Assembly: GCF_008639165.1 (NCBI RefSeq)
Contig: NZ_CP029197.1
Location: 7,134,001-7,198,000, forward strand
DNA length: 64,000 bases
Source of the DNA: Streptomyces venezuelae ATCC 10712
GTDB lineage: Bacteria > Actinomycetota > Actinomycetes > Streptomycetales > Streptomycetaceae
Reading direction: 5' to 3'
Shown here: positions 1 to 8,767 of the stretch, piece after piece
How the letters are laid out: every line of letters begins with the position of its first letter
Numbering within the stretch: position 1 is the stretch's first letter
Made by a program: the position numbers and the translations under genes
The notes under the pieces: generated by a model
The model's database searches: none
Told to the model about the DNA's origin: nothing
Seen by the model: only the letters and a program-made list of their open reading frames with translations

Positions 1-584
1 CCGGCCGCCCGGCGCAGCCAGGGCGCCGGCCGGTACGCGGGGTCCCCCCCATGGCTCCGGTGGTGGTACGAACGGCGCCGGCCCGTGCGGTACTCCACCG
101 CCACGCCCTGGCGGAGCCCGTACGCGACGAGCCCGGTGCCGAGCCCCCACCACGGGCCGAAGAGGCAGGCGTCGACGACGCCCACGGCGAACGGATTGAC
201 GACGGTGAGGGCCGCCCGGCGGAGCGCCCCGCCGAGCCCGCCGCCCATCGGCACCGCGCCGCGCGCGGCGAACAGGGCGAAGACGACCCGGGAGACGACC
301 ACGGCGAGCACGGAGCCGAGCAGCGGGTCGGTGATGACCATGCCGATCAGCACGTCGGGCCAGTTCCCGACGTCCATCCCGACGAACACGTCCCGCACCG
401 CGTCCCCGCCGCCGACGGTGTACGCCACCTTGGTCACGGGGACGGCGACCGCCAGGGCCAGGAGGACGGTGTGCCCGGGCCCGCCCTTGCGGTCGGCGGC
501 CCTGACCTGGTCCTCGCCCGGTCCCGACCGGCCGTCGCCGGGTCCTGAGGGGCCGTCGGCCGCGCGCGTCTCCGCTTCCCGCAT
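1..584 (-). CDS. Membrane protein, partial (3' end beyond window)
   Basis: An open frame runs leftward from an ATG at 584 to the window edge with no stop, about 194 codons. The first 32 residues are polar (Gly, Asp, Arg). Hydrophobic stretches follow at about residues 37-52, 75-115 and 140-165, so it looks like a small polytopic membrane protein with an Arg/His-rich tail. It starts 8 bases after the stop of the GreA-like gene, which suggests co-transcription. No family was recognised. The start is uncertain because no clear ribosome binding site lies before 584. Confidence 0.55.
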   Translation of the reverse strand, partial: MREAETRAADGPSGPGDGRSGPGEDQVRAADRKGGPGHTVLLALAVAVPVTKVAYTVGGGDAVRDVFVGMDVGNWPDVLIGMVITDPLLGSVLAVVVSRVVFALFAARGAVPMGGGLGGALRRAALTVVNPFAVGVVDACLFGPWWGLGTGLVAYGLRQGVAVEYRTGRRRSYHHRSHGGDPAYRPAPWLRRAA

Positions 585-592
585 GCCGGCCG

Positions 593-1060
593 CTAGTCGC
601 CGAGGGAGACGACGACCGCGGTGGTCCGGCCCTGGGGCGTCACATAGGTGACGGTGTCTCCCGCGCGGTGGCCGAGCAGGGCGCCGCCCAGCGGGCTGTC
701 GGCGGTGACCATGGTCGCGTCGAGGACCGCCGCGACCTCGCCGATCTGGACGGTGGTCTCCGTGCCGTCCTCGAACCGGACGGTCACGGTGCTGCCCACG
801 CCGACCGCGTCGGTACGGGGGGCTCCCGCGACGGCCGCCTCGCGCAGCCGGCCGTGGAGCTCGTCGATGCGGCGGTCCAGCCGGGTGAGCTCCGTGCCGC
901 GTTGGAGCTCGTCGGCCTGGTCGGCCCGGTCGCCCGTCTCGTCGCCGCCCCCGTCCCTGAGGGTGACGGCGACGGCCTCGCGTTCGGTGCGCAGTTCGTC
1001 GAGTTCCCGCTCCAGTGCCTCGCGGGCGGCGGCGCTGATGGGCTCGGGTCCACCGGTCAT
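593..1060 (-). CDS. GreA/GreB-family elongation factor
   Basis: 155 aa. The N-terminal half (about residues 5-75) is a long charged helix typical of the Gre coiled coil. The C-terminal half (about 80-155) is the GreA/B FKBP-like domain, with the characteristic ...DSPLGGALLGHRAGDTV... segment. The family binds RNA polymerase through the C-terminal domain and inserts the coiled coil into the secondary channel to rescue stalled complexes; some members only modulate polymerase. The ATG at 1060 is preferred because AGGGAG lies 6 bases upstream; an in-frame ATG at 1183 lacks one. It is shorter and more divergent than housekeeping GreA, so it is probably an accessory paralogue. Confidence 0.85.
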   Translation of the reverse strand: MTGGPEPISAAAREALERELDELRTEREAVAVTLRDGGGDETGDRADQADELQRGTELTRLDRRIDELHGRLREAAVAGAPRTDAVGVGSTVTVRFEDGTETTVQIGEVAAVLDATMVTADSPLGGALLGHRAGDTVTYVTPQGRTTAVVVSLGD

Positions 1061-1292
1061 TGCTGCTCCCTGGTGCGGCGGCACGATCACGTGTCGCGGA
1101 TCTGATCCTCGTCGATCAAAAAGGGCATTCAAGGCATTTTCGACATTATCAGTCGGTGGCGTCATCAGTCGGTGGCGTCGCACGGCCTCGGGCGGACGGG
1201 CCCGCCGACCCGGCCCCCTGGTCTGTTACGTTGCCGGTGCCCGGGCGCCGGACGAGGCGGTCCCGGCCACGCAGGAGAGGGAGACCCGCACG

Positions 1293-1946
1293 ATGGCCGT
1301 CATCCACCACACCACCATGCAGCCCACCAAGCTGGAACTGCTCGCCGCGTGGCTGCCGACCCGGGCCTGGCACCCCGGCGGGGACGTGCGGCCGGCGAAG
1401 GCCGGCGGCTTCCGGCTCGACGACCCGGCCGGCGAGGTGGGCATCGAGTTCATGGCTGTCGCCGACGGCGAGGGCGACACGGCGGCCACGTACCTCGTCC
1501 CCATGACGTACCGATCCGGCCCCCTCGAAGGCGCCGAGCACGCCCTCATCGGCACCTCCGAGCACGGGATCCTCGGCACCCGCTGGATCTACGACGGGGC
1601 CCACGACCCGGTGCTGGCCGCCCAGTTGTACGCCCTCCTCGCCGGCCGGACCGAGGCGCAGGCCCAGTCGCAGAGCGACGCCCCCGACCCCACCGTCGCC
1701 GTCACCCGGATCGCGGCCGAGACCGGAACCGCGGCGGACGCGGAGCTCGTGCGGGCCGAGGACGGCCCCGACCACACCGACGTGGTGGTCCGCGCCCCGG
1801 GCGCGCCGACTCCGCTGACCCTGCGGGTGCGGCGCGTCCTGCGCCCCGGCCGGGACGCCGACCCGGCCGCCGGCGGCCGGATCACCGCCGAGTGGCAGCT
1901 GCCCGACGGCACCACCGCCCGCGGCGTCTTCGCCGACGCCCACTGA
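1293..1946 (+). CDS. Maltokinase N-terminal cap-like domain protein
   Basis: 217 aa. The opening (MAVIHHTTMQPTKLELLAAW, then LPTRAWHPGG) is characteristic of actinobacterial proteins carrying the maltokinase N-terminal cap-like fold, often labelled 1,4-alpha-glucan branching protein in databases. No kinase domain follows. The cap occupies about residues 1-115 and the rest is a second beta-rich part ending in ...TAEWQLPDGTTARGVF. The ATG at 1293 has an AGGAGAGGGAG site just upstream. It is convergent with the protease gene, with stop codons one base apart. The biochemical role is unknown; a link to glycogen or trehalose metabolism is inferred from the fold only. Confidence 0.75.
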   Translation: MAVIHHTTMQPTKLELLAAWLPTRAWHPGGDVRPAKAGGFRLDDPAGEVGIEFMAVADGEGDTAATYLVPMTYRSGPLEGAEHALIGTSEHGILGTRWIYDGAHDPVLAAQLYALLAGRTEAQAQSQSDAPDPTVAVTRIAAETGTAADAELVRAEDGPDHTDVVVRAPGAPTPLTLRVRRVLRPGRDADPAAGGRITAEWQLPDGTTARGVFADAH

Positions 1947-1947
1947 G

Positions 1948-3039
1948 CTACACCCAGTTGACCTCGGCGGCCGCGAGCAGTGGGTCGTCCACCAGCTCCC
2001 ACAGCGGCACCGCGAAGTTGCCCGTGCGGTAGCGGCCGCCGAAGTGGAGGCCGAGGACGCGGTGGTCGGTGAGGTCCAGGACGGGGGAGCCGCTGTTCCC
2101 GCCGAGCGTCGAGCAGTCGTGCTTCATCACCAGACCGCCCGGGGTGAACTCGGTCGCCACCCCCGGCTGGAGCCGCTTCACGTTGTAGACGTCCATGAAG
2201 ATCCGGCGCATCGACTCGGGCTCGTTGCGCCGGCCGTCCCAGGCCGGATACCCCACCACGTACACCGGGCGGCCGGGGACGCTCGCCGGGGCGTCCGCCG
2301 CCACCGCCAGCGGAGTGGGCAGGCCCCCGTCCGCGGCGGGCTCGACGCGCAGCAGGGCCATGTCGACATCCGGGTGGATGCCGATGATCTCGGTGACCTC
2401 GTACGGGGCCGGGGACGCGGGCGGCGCCACCCCGTCCACCGGCAGCTCCTCCGCCGGGTCGACCCGCGCCGACATGCCGTACTCGAAGGCCCAGCGGCCA
2501 CCGTCGTCCGCCGACCGCGCGAACTCCACCGCCACATGACGGTTGGTCATCACCGTGCGCGGACCCACGAGGAACGCGGTGCCGATCCAGTCGAGCCGGG
2601 GATGCCCGCTGACCTCGACCCGGCCGATCCGTGCCAACGACTCACGGATGGCGGCCCGTTGCCCGTCCAGGACCGCCCACTCGTCGTGCTGCGGGGCGAA
2701 GTCCTGGCGCTGCACCAGGATCGCCGGGCGGCCCTCCATGAGGACGATCGCCTCCACCCCGAAGGACTCGTCGCCGTCGAGTTCGTCCTCCCGGTGGGCG
2801 GCCAGCTTCTCCAGGCCGCTGACCCCGGCCTCCAGGACGCGCGCCCGCTCCTCCCGGGCGAAGCGGGAGATCTCGGCGGCGGGCGCCACATCGGCGGGCA
2901 GCTCGAAGGTCGACTCGGCGATCTCCGCCTCGAGTTGTCCGCGTACCCGCTCGGCGACCTCCTTCAGATCGCCGAAGATCTGCTCCGTGGCGGTCGCGAC
3001 CGGCGACACGTTCCGTGGTCCGTTCGGCATGTCCCTCAC
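1948..3039 (-). CDS. Trypsin-like serine protease (conflict locus)
   Basis: 363 aa with no signal peptide, so probably cytosolic. Residues 1-140 are helical and charged; residues 150-350 form a chymotrypsin-fold protease. The triad is readable: His168 in TNRHV, Asp226 in DVDMALL and Ser316 in GGNSGSPV. The ATG overlaps the stop of the giant NTPase-protease gene by 4 bases, so it is translationally coupled as the second gene of that operon. A second, related trypsin domain is fused to the upstream protein. Context suggests a dedicated protease effector, or an activator or target in the same proteolytic cascade, rather than a housekeeping HtrA; no PDZ domain is seen. Confidence 0.85.
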   Translation of the reverse strand: MRDMPNGPRNVSPVATATEQIFGDLKEVAERVRGQLEAEIAESTFELPADVAPAAEISRFAREERARVLEAGVSGLEKLAAHREDELDGDESFGVEAIVLMEGRPAILVQRQDFAPQHDEWAVLDGQRAAIRESLARIGRVEVSGHPRLDWIGTAFLVGPRTVMTNRHVAVEFARSADDGGRWAFEYGMSARVDPAEELPVDGVAPPASPAPYEVTEIIGIHPDVDMALLRVEPAADGGLPTPLAVAADAPASVPGRPVYVVGYPAWDGRRNEPESMRRIFMDVYNVKRLQPGVATEFTPGGLVMKHDCSTLGGNSGSPVLDLTDHRVLGLHFGGRYRTGNFAVPLWELVDDPLLAAAEVNWV

Positions 3040-6000
3040 CTCGGCTGCCCGTTCGTCCTCGTTTCCGGTGCCGGCCGACCCGACTGGGCCGCCATGATCT
3101 CCTCGTACAACTCCGGCCGGAACTCCCTGAGATGGGCCAGAATGCCGCTCATCTGGGTTCCGACGTTCACGAACCGCGTCCGGGCGCCCTGGAACTCGAC
3201 CTCGTCGACCTTCCGCGTCCCCCGGTGCAGCCCCACCACCGTCCAGTCGTCGAGGCAGACCGGCGAGCCGGACGAACCGCCCCGGGTGTCGGTGAAGTAC
3301 AGGATGTCGTGCTCGTCCGCCCGGTAGACAAGGTTGTTGCGCAGCGCGACCCGCTTCGGCAGCCCGCCCGGGTGCTGGATGATGTTGACCGGGACCCGCT
3401 GCCGCTCCCGCACCAGCAGCGGCCGGGTGGCGACCCGCAGGGTGGGGCGCCGCTCCTGGTCGGGGCCGAGCCGGACGATGGCGTAGTCGAGCGCCGCGTC
3501 CCAGGCGGCGAGTTCACCGGCCGTCGCCTCCGGCGCCGCCAAGGCGTTCTCGACGAAGTCGAAGCGGGAGCGGGACATCATCGCCTGGAGCCGCAGGTCC
3601 TCGTCGCTCACGAACGGCCGGACACCCGACTCGTGCGAACGGGCCATCACCACATGGTGGTTGGTGATCAGCAGATCCGGGGCGATCATCCAGCCGGTGC
3701 CGCCGTGCGGATACGAGGGGAGGAGCGGGGCGCCCGACTCGTACGGCGGGATCCGCAGCAGGGCGACGGAGGCGCCGGCCCGGATGCCGCCGTGCAGGAA
3801 CTCGTACGGCACGGTGTCGTCCTGGAGGACGATCTCCTCCTTCATCTCCCCGGGCATCATGTCCGCCGGCAGCTCCGCCTCCCCGGTGATCGCCCGGGCG
3901 ACCGAGTCCAGGGCCCCCTGCAGGACGGCCCGGGGGCCCGGTTCGTGGGTGTGCTCGATCGCGTTGTGCAGCCAGATCTCCATCGGCACCAGACCGTCGA
4001 TCAGCCGCTCCACCTGGTTCATGGCGTTCAGGTCGGCGTGCACCTGCTCCCTGGGGTCGTCCAGGGGCTCCAGCGTGGCCGTGAAGTAGCCGGGGACGCC
4101 CTTGAGCAGGGAAGGGCGCAGGGACCGGTCGGCGAGCCCCGCCGCCATGGCGGCGTTGCGCACCCGGACGAGCTCCTGTTGGCGCAGGAACGGCTTCTCG
4201 CGGAGCGCCGCCCCGGCGGCGTTCGGCGGAGGGCGCGTCCACAGCCCGCCCCCGGCGTCACCCGCCGACCGCCCGGACCTTCCGCCCGGCGCCGAGCCGC
4301 GCGGCTCGGGCCCTGAGTCCATCGCCGACGCGACCCCGAGCAGCAGGTCCCCGCTGTCGTCCCGGAGCGTCAGTACCTGCCGGGCGACCTCGTCCAGCGT
4401 GCCGCGCCGCCGCGCCTCCCGCAGCTGCCGCTCGATGCGCTCGCGGTCCGGCGGCGCTGTGTCCGCCGACGACGGATACCCTGCGCCGGCCGCCGGCTCC
4501 GCGCCCGCCGCCGACTCCAGGATGCGGGCCAGCGGCTCCCGCAGCCCGGGCTCGTCGACGAGGGTGGTGTCGATCCAGCGGGCGAGCTCGGTCACCACCG
4601 CCTCCTCGTCCGCCGGGAGACCCACCAACCGCAAGGTGTGCTCCAGGAGTTGCGGGTCGGCCGGAGAGGCGGCGGCCGCCGCCGTACGGGCCAGGGACGG
4701 CTGCCGGGCCAGATCCGCGTCGGGCATCCCGCGCAGCGCCCGGGCCAGCCGCTCGCGCGCCGGAGCGGCGTCGACGTCGGCCAGCGAGGCGAGCCTCGAC
4801 CGGGCCACCAGCACGCCCAGGGACTCGTACCGCAGGCCGAGGCCCGCCGCGATCTCCTCCGCCTCCTGCAGGTCGCGGTCCGCGTCCGCGAAGTCACCGG
4901 AGTCCTGCGCGAGCCGCGCCGACAGCTGGAGCAGTTCGAGCTGGGTCTCGGCGCAGCCCGCCTCCGCCGCGCGGTCCACGGCCCGCTCGGCGCTCGCCCG
5001 CGCCTCCGCCGTCCGCCCGGACCGGGCGAGGGTCTCCGCGAGCAGCGCGTGCAGCCTGCTGCACGGCGTCCACGGACGCCGCTCGGCGAGCCGCTGCGCC
5101 GCCGCCTCCACGTACCCCTGGGTGAGCAGGTCCTCGACCTCGCGCACGGCGATCCGCTCCCAGTCCTCCTGGGCGGCCGCCGTCATGATCTGGTCGGGCA
5201 CGTGGCCGCCGATCCTGCCGAGGAGGAAGGCGGCCGAGCGGGGCGCCATCTCCCGGTGCGTCGTCCCGCCCAGGTAGGCGGCGACGTCCGGCTCCCAGCG
5301 CTCCTCCACGGTACGGGGGTTCTCGCCGAGCCGGAGCCGGTGGTAGATCTCCTCGGCGCGGTCGCGGGCCCCCTCGCGGGCCGCGTAGTACGCGACCGCG
5401 CTCCGGTCGACGGCCCGCATCAGATCGGTCCGCGCGCTGTCCGAGAGGCGCAGCATGATGGCCCGCAGATCGGCCCGGTGGCGGATGGCCTCGGGCCCGG
5501 CGGACTCCATCAGGTCGACCCGTGAGGTGAGCAGCCCGTACAGCCTGCGGGCCGCCCCGGCGCTGTCGACGCGCAGCCCCGCCGGGCCGGCGAGCACCTT
5601 GAGGATCAGGTCGGGGGTGATGAAGCGGAGCGCGAGACCGGCCTGGACGAGCGCCCTGAGGTCGTCCTCCGCGATGTGCTTGAGGATGCGGTCGTACAGC
5701 GTGCCCTGGATGAGCATCTGGTCGACCTGCCGGTCGAAGTACCGGCGCCTGGAGGGCAGTCCGCGTAGCAGCCCGCCGAGCGCGGCGGAGCCGTCGCCCA
5801 CGACGACCGCCGTCCGGGCCGCCAGTTTCAGGCTCAGCGGGTGGCCGCCGATCCGTTCGGCGAGGTCCTCGGCGAGCGTCTCGTCGATGACGCCGGAGGA
5901 CATCAGCAGGTCCACGGAGGCCTGGTGGTCGAGGTCGGTGAGCTCCATCGTGCGCGGGGTGAGGATGCGGGCCGGATGGTCGAACGGCGCCCGCCCCGAG

Positions 6001-8507
6001 ACGATGAACCGGAGACGGGAGTACTCCGCGCGGAGCGCCGTCCAGATCGCCCACATGCGGGAGATGAGGGGGGAGCCCCGGTACTGGGCTTCCTCGGCGG
6101 AGTCGAGGACGACGACGAACGGCGGCGCGGGCCCGCCGGACGGCGGCCGGACGGCCCCGGCGACCAGGGACGCGATCCCCCGGGCGAGTTCCTGCTCGCG
6201 GGCGCTGGCGCGGGCGTGGAAGTCGGCCGAGTAGTCCCGGGCGAGGGTGGCCCGGGTGCCGGCCAGCTGGTGCAGGTCCTCCAGTTCGTTGCGTTCCCCG
6301 CGCTGGACCGCCGCCGTCCGCTCGCACTCGTCCGCGAGCGCCTCGAAGGAGCCGCGCGCCTCCGGGTACTGGACGCCGAGCTGCCGGGCCATCTCCGCGA
6401 TCACGGTGGCGGGTTCGTGGACGGAGAGCGTGGGGCGCGCGAAGTCGATGTAGGCGAAGGGGAATCCGGTGGGGGAGGCGGCCAGGGCGTCGAGGAGGAA
6501 CTTGGCGAGCAGGGTGCTCTTCCCGATGCCGCCGATGCCGTGCAGGAGGACCGGTGGCTCCGCCGGCTCCTCCGGCAGCGCCGTGTAGGCGTGCAGGGCG
6601 TCGAGTTCGGCGGTGCGGCCGTGGAAGGTTCCCCGGACCAGCCGGTGCATCGGCTGGAGCAGCCGGGCCGCTTCGAGCCGGTGCTGGACCTCGTCGACGG
6701 CGGGCAGCCCGGTCACGCCTGGCACCCGGCCGAGCCAGAGCACGGCCTGCAGGGTGTCGGACAGCTCCTCGACGTCGTCCCCGGGCCGGACGCGGGGACT
6801 CTCCGGGGCGGCACCGAAACCGATGCCGGCGCCCGCGCCGGCCCCCGCTTCTGCACCCGATCCCGCCCCCGCTTCCGCGCCCGCGCCGGCCCCCGCTTCC
6901 GCGCCCGATCCGGAGCCGGCCCCCGCTTCCGCACCCGATCCGGCCCCTTCCGCGCCCGATCCGGAGCCGGCCCCCGCGCCCGCTCCCGATTCCGCGCCCG
7001 TGAGCAGGGACAGGGCCGTGCGCTCCGGCCCCGGCCCCTCGGGCCACAGGTCAGCGTTGGCCCGGAGTACCCGCAGCGCCGCCTCGGGCCCCGCGAGCTC
7101 CGCGAGCGTGGCGTCGCGGACCTCGGGCTTGAGGGCCCACACCGTGGCCCCGGGCGAGGGCAGCGCGGTGCAGTCGTCGACGAGCTCAAGGACGGCCCGG
7201 CCGGTGGTCCGCTCCTCGCCCGGCAGCCGGAGCAGCGCCGGGTCGAACTCTTGGAGCAGACAGGCCGCTTCACGGTACGAGCGGCGGGTGTCGGGCAGTG
7301 CGGCGGCGGGCGCGGTGAGGCAGGCGCGCAGGGCGTCGCGCAGCTGGTGGCCCGCCTCGCCGGGCGGCGGCGACACCGGCGGCAGCGCCCGGTGGAGCCG
7401 TACGACGTCCTCGACCGCCGTGCACATGCGGCGCATGTAACTGTCGCCGTTCGAGGGGGAGTCGACGGCCCGCAGCACTTCGGCCACCGCCGTCTCCGTC
7501 AGCGCCTCGACCGAGTCCTCGCGCCGGTACGGGTCCGTGTCCGCGAAGAACGTACCGAAGAAGGCGCGGAGATCGCCCTCGTCCGCCGGTCGTGTGGTGT
7601 CCCGGCACTCGTTCTTCCGCACCTCGTACGGGAGTTGACGCATCGTCGTGGCGTAGCCGAGCAGCACGAGGCGGGGCACGCTCTCGGTCCGTACCGGGGT
7701 GTGTTCGTAGATCGCGCGCGCCAGGACGCCGATGGCGTCCCACACGTCGGCCTGCGGGTCCAGCCGGTCGCAGTCGTCGAGGACGAGCCAGAAGCGTTCC
7801 TCGGCGGCGGTCGCCCGGGCGACGATCCGGTGCGCGGCGTCGTCGAGGGAAGGCAGTGGATCGTTCAACCGTGTGGGGTTCAACGGAAATACGTCGGCCT
7901 CCGGTCCCGCGACGAAGGCGGAGAGCCGTTCCATCAGCCGCGCCGCCGTCGACGTGCGGGACAGCGTCACCCGTACCGGACGGAAGTCGAGGTGCTGGCC
8001 GAGATGGCGGATCAGCTCGTACGTGTAGGACCGGCCGCTGTCCGGGGGACCGTCGACGAGCAGCACCGTACGCTCCGGGTCGGCGACGAAGGCCCGGAGC
8101 TTCTCGCGCAGCTCCGACCGGTCGAGGAAGACCTCCGTCCCGTGCTTCAGGAGCAGGCTGTCGAAGGGGTCCTCGGGCGAGCGCCGCAGACGCTCGTCCT
8201 CCCGCAGCCGGGTGAGGAGGTTCCTCGCCTCCGCGCCCTGCTCGAACGCGTGCGGGTCGTCGATCGCGGCGAGCGCGTCGAGACCGGCGAGGACCGCGAG
8301 CAGCCGCCGCTGGTGGGCGATGTCCCGGCGCGCGGCCGCGACGAGCAGGAGGGCGTTGCGGCCGGGGTCCGGGGTGAGCGGCAGGTCCTCGACGAAGTCG
8401 GCCGGAAGCCCGGCGCGCAGCAGCCGTTCGCGTGGTTCGGGGGTGTCGAGGAGGTGGTCCCGCACCCAGCTGGCGACCAGTCCCCACTCGGTCTCGGTGA
8501 GCGGCAT
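3036..8507 (-). CDS. EAD-NTPase-NTPase-EAD1-trypsin giant protein
   Basis: About 1823 aa from the ATG at 8507 (AGGTGCGGT upstream; the in-frame ATG at 8624 lacks a site). Residues 1-95 are a helical domain resembling an effector-associated domain. Residues 140-450 are a P-loop NTPase with Walker A GPPDSGRS (Arg replaces Lys) and Walker B LVLDDCD near 240. Residues about 506-565 are a Gly/Ala/Ser/Glu repeat linker. Residues 620-1000 are a STAND-like NTPase with HGIGGIGKST near 655 and VVVLDSAEE near 796. TPR-like helices follow to about 1400, then an EAD1-like segment (about 1435-1520, with DLNAMNQVERLIDGLVPMEI) and a trypsin domain with TNHHVV (about 1616), DYAIVRLG (about 1671) and GGSSGSPV (about 1744). 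No signal peptide or membrane segment. Family logic: nucleotide-dependent sensing licenses proteolysis in a conflict or suicide system. The exact trigger is unknown. Confidence 0.85.
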   Translation of the reverse strand: MPLTETEWGLVASWVRDHLLDTPEPRERLLRAGLPADFVEDLPLTPDPGRNALLLVAAARRDIAHQRRLLAVLAGLDALAAIDDPHAFEQGAEARNLLTRLREDERLRRSPEDPFDSLLLKHGTEVFLDRSELREKLRAFVADPERTVLLVDGPPDSGRSYTYELIRHLGQHLDFRPVRVTLSRTSTAARLMERLSAFVAGPEADVFPLNPTRLNDPLPSLDDAAHRIVARATAAEERFWLVLDDCDRLDPQADVWDAIGVLARAIYEHTPVRTESVPRLVLLGYATTMRQLPYEVRKNECRDTTRPADEGDLRAFFGTFFADTDPYRREDSVEALTETAVAEVLRAVDSPSNGDSYMRRMCTAVEDVVRLHRALPPVSPPPGEAGHQLRDALRACLTAPAAALPDTRRSYREAACLLQEFDPALLRLPGEERTTGRAVLELVDDCTALPSPGATVWALKPEVRDATLAELAGPEAALRVLRANADLWPEGPGPERTALSLLTGAESGAGAGAGSGSGAEGAGSGAEAGAGSGSGAEAGAGAGAEAGAGSGAEAGAGAGAGIGFGAAPESPRVRPGDDVEELSDTLQAVLWLGRVPGVTGLPAVDEVQHRLEAARLLQPMHRLVRGTFHGRTAELDALHAYTALPEEPAEPPVLLHGIGGIGKSTLLAKFLLDALAASPTGFPFAYIDFARPTLSVHEPATVIAEMARQLGVQYPEARGSFEALADECERTAAVQRGERNELEDLHQLAGTRATLARDYSADFHARASAREQELARGIASLVAGAVRPPSGGPAPPFVVVLDSAEEAQYRGSPLISRMWAIWTALRAEYSRLRFIVSGRAPFDHPARILTPRTMELTDLDHQASVDLLMSSGVIDETLAEDLAERIGGHPLSLKLAARTAVVVGDGSAALGGLLRGLPSRRRYFDRQVDQMLIQGTLYDRILKHIAEDDLRALVQAGLALRFITPDLILKVLAGPAGLRVDSAGAARRLYGLLTSRVDLMESAGPEAIRHRADLRAIMLRLSDSARTDLMRAVDRSAVAYYAAREGARDRAEEIYHRLRLGENPRTVEERWEPDVAAYLGGTTHREMAPRSAAFLLGRIGGHVPDQIMTAAAQEDWERIAVREVEDLLTQGYVEAAAQRLAERRPWTPCSRLHALLAETLARSGRTAEARASAERAVDRAAEAGCAETQLELLQLSARLAQDSGDFADADRDLQEAEEIAAGLGLRYESLGVLVARSRLASLADVDAAPARERLARALRGMPDADLARQPSLARTAAAAASPADPQLLEHTLRLVGLPADEEAVVTELARWIDTTLVDEPGLREPLARILESAAGAEPAAGAGYPSSADTAPPDRERIERQLREARRRGTLDEVARQVLTLRDDSGDLLLGVASAMDSGPEPRGSAPGGRSGRSAGDAGGGLWTRPPPNAAGAALREKPFLRQQELVRVRNAAMAAGLADRSLRPSLLKGVPGYFTATLEPLDDPREQVHADLNAMNQVERLIDGLVPMEIWLHNAIEHTHEPGPRAVLQGALDSVARAITGEAELPADMMPGEMKEEIVLQDDTVPYEFLHGGIRAGASVALLRIPPYESGAPLLPSYPHGGTGWMIAPDLLITNHHVVMARSHESGVRPFVSDEDLRLQAMMSRSRFDFVENALAAPEATAGELAAWDAALDYAIVRLGPDQERRPTLRVATRPLLVRERQRVPVNIIQHPGGLPKRVALRNNLVYRADEHDILYFTDTRGGSSGSPVCLDDWTVVGLHRGTRKVDEVEFQGARTRFVNVGTQMSGILAHLREFRPELYEEIMAAQSGRPAPETRTNGQPR
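6815..6995 (-). repeat. Gly/Ala/Ser/Glu low-complexity coding repeat
   Basis: Inside the giant NTPase-protease gene the DNA becomes an imperfect array of short units (variants of GCCCCCGCTTCCGCGCCCG on the plus strand). They encode about 60 residues of only Gly, Ala, Ser and Glu. It separates the degenerate first NTPase from the STAND-like second NTPase. Such arrays are prone to slippage, so length may differ between strains and assemblies. Confidence 0.85.
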
Positions 8508-8767
8508 ACCGCACCTGCCCGGCGCTCTTCGCGCAGCGCCGGTCGCTCCGGCGCCGGGACGTGACGGACCGGTCAGGACGGCCGGTCCCTCCTCAATCGT
8601 TCCACCGGCCAGGAGGGGCCGCAATCGACGAGGACTCCTCGGAGCCGTCGCGGCCGGCCCGGCCGCGAGGCGCGGGCGGGCCGACCGCGACCGGTCCGGA
8701 GCGGGCGCGCGGCCGGACGGGTTCCTAGGATGGAAGTACCGCCCCGCATTCCGTCAGGAGGCACCCC

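Noticed and set aside
6815..6995. Possible CRISPR or tandem satellite
   Set aside because: Units are short, contiguous and keep a Gly/Ala/Ser/Glu reading frame; there are no spacers or cas genes.
5841..8564. 907-codon plus-strand open frame inside the giant NTPase gene
   Set aside because: It lies antisense to clear NTPase and linker motifs, is very Arg/Gly/Glu-rich and has no domain; a product of GC bias.
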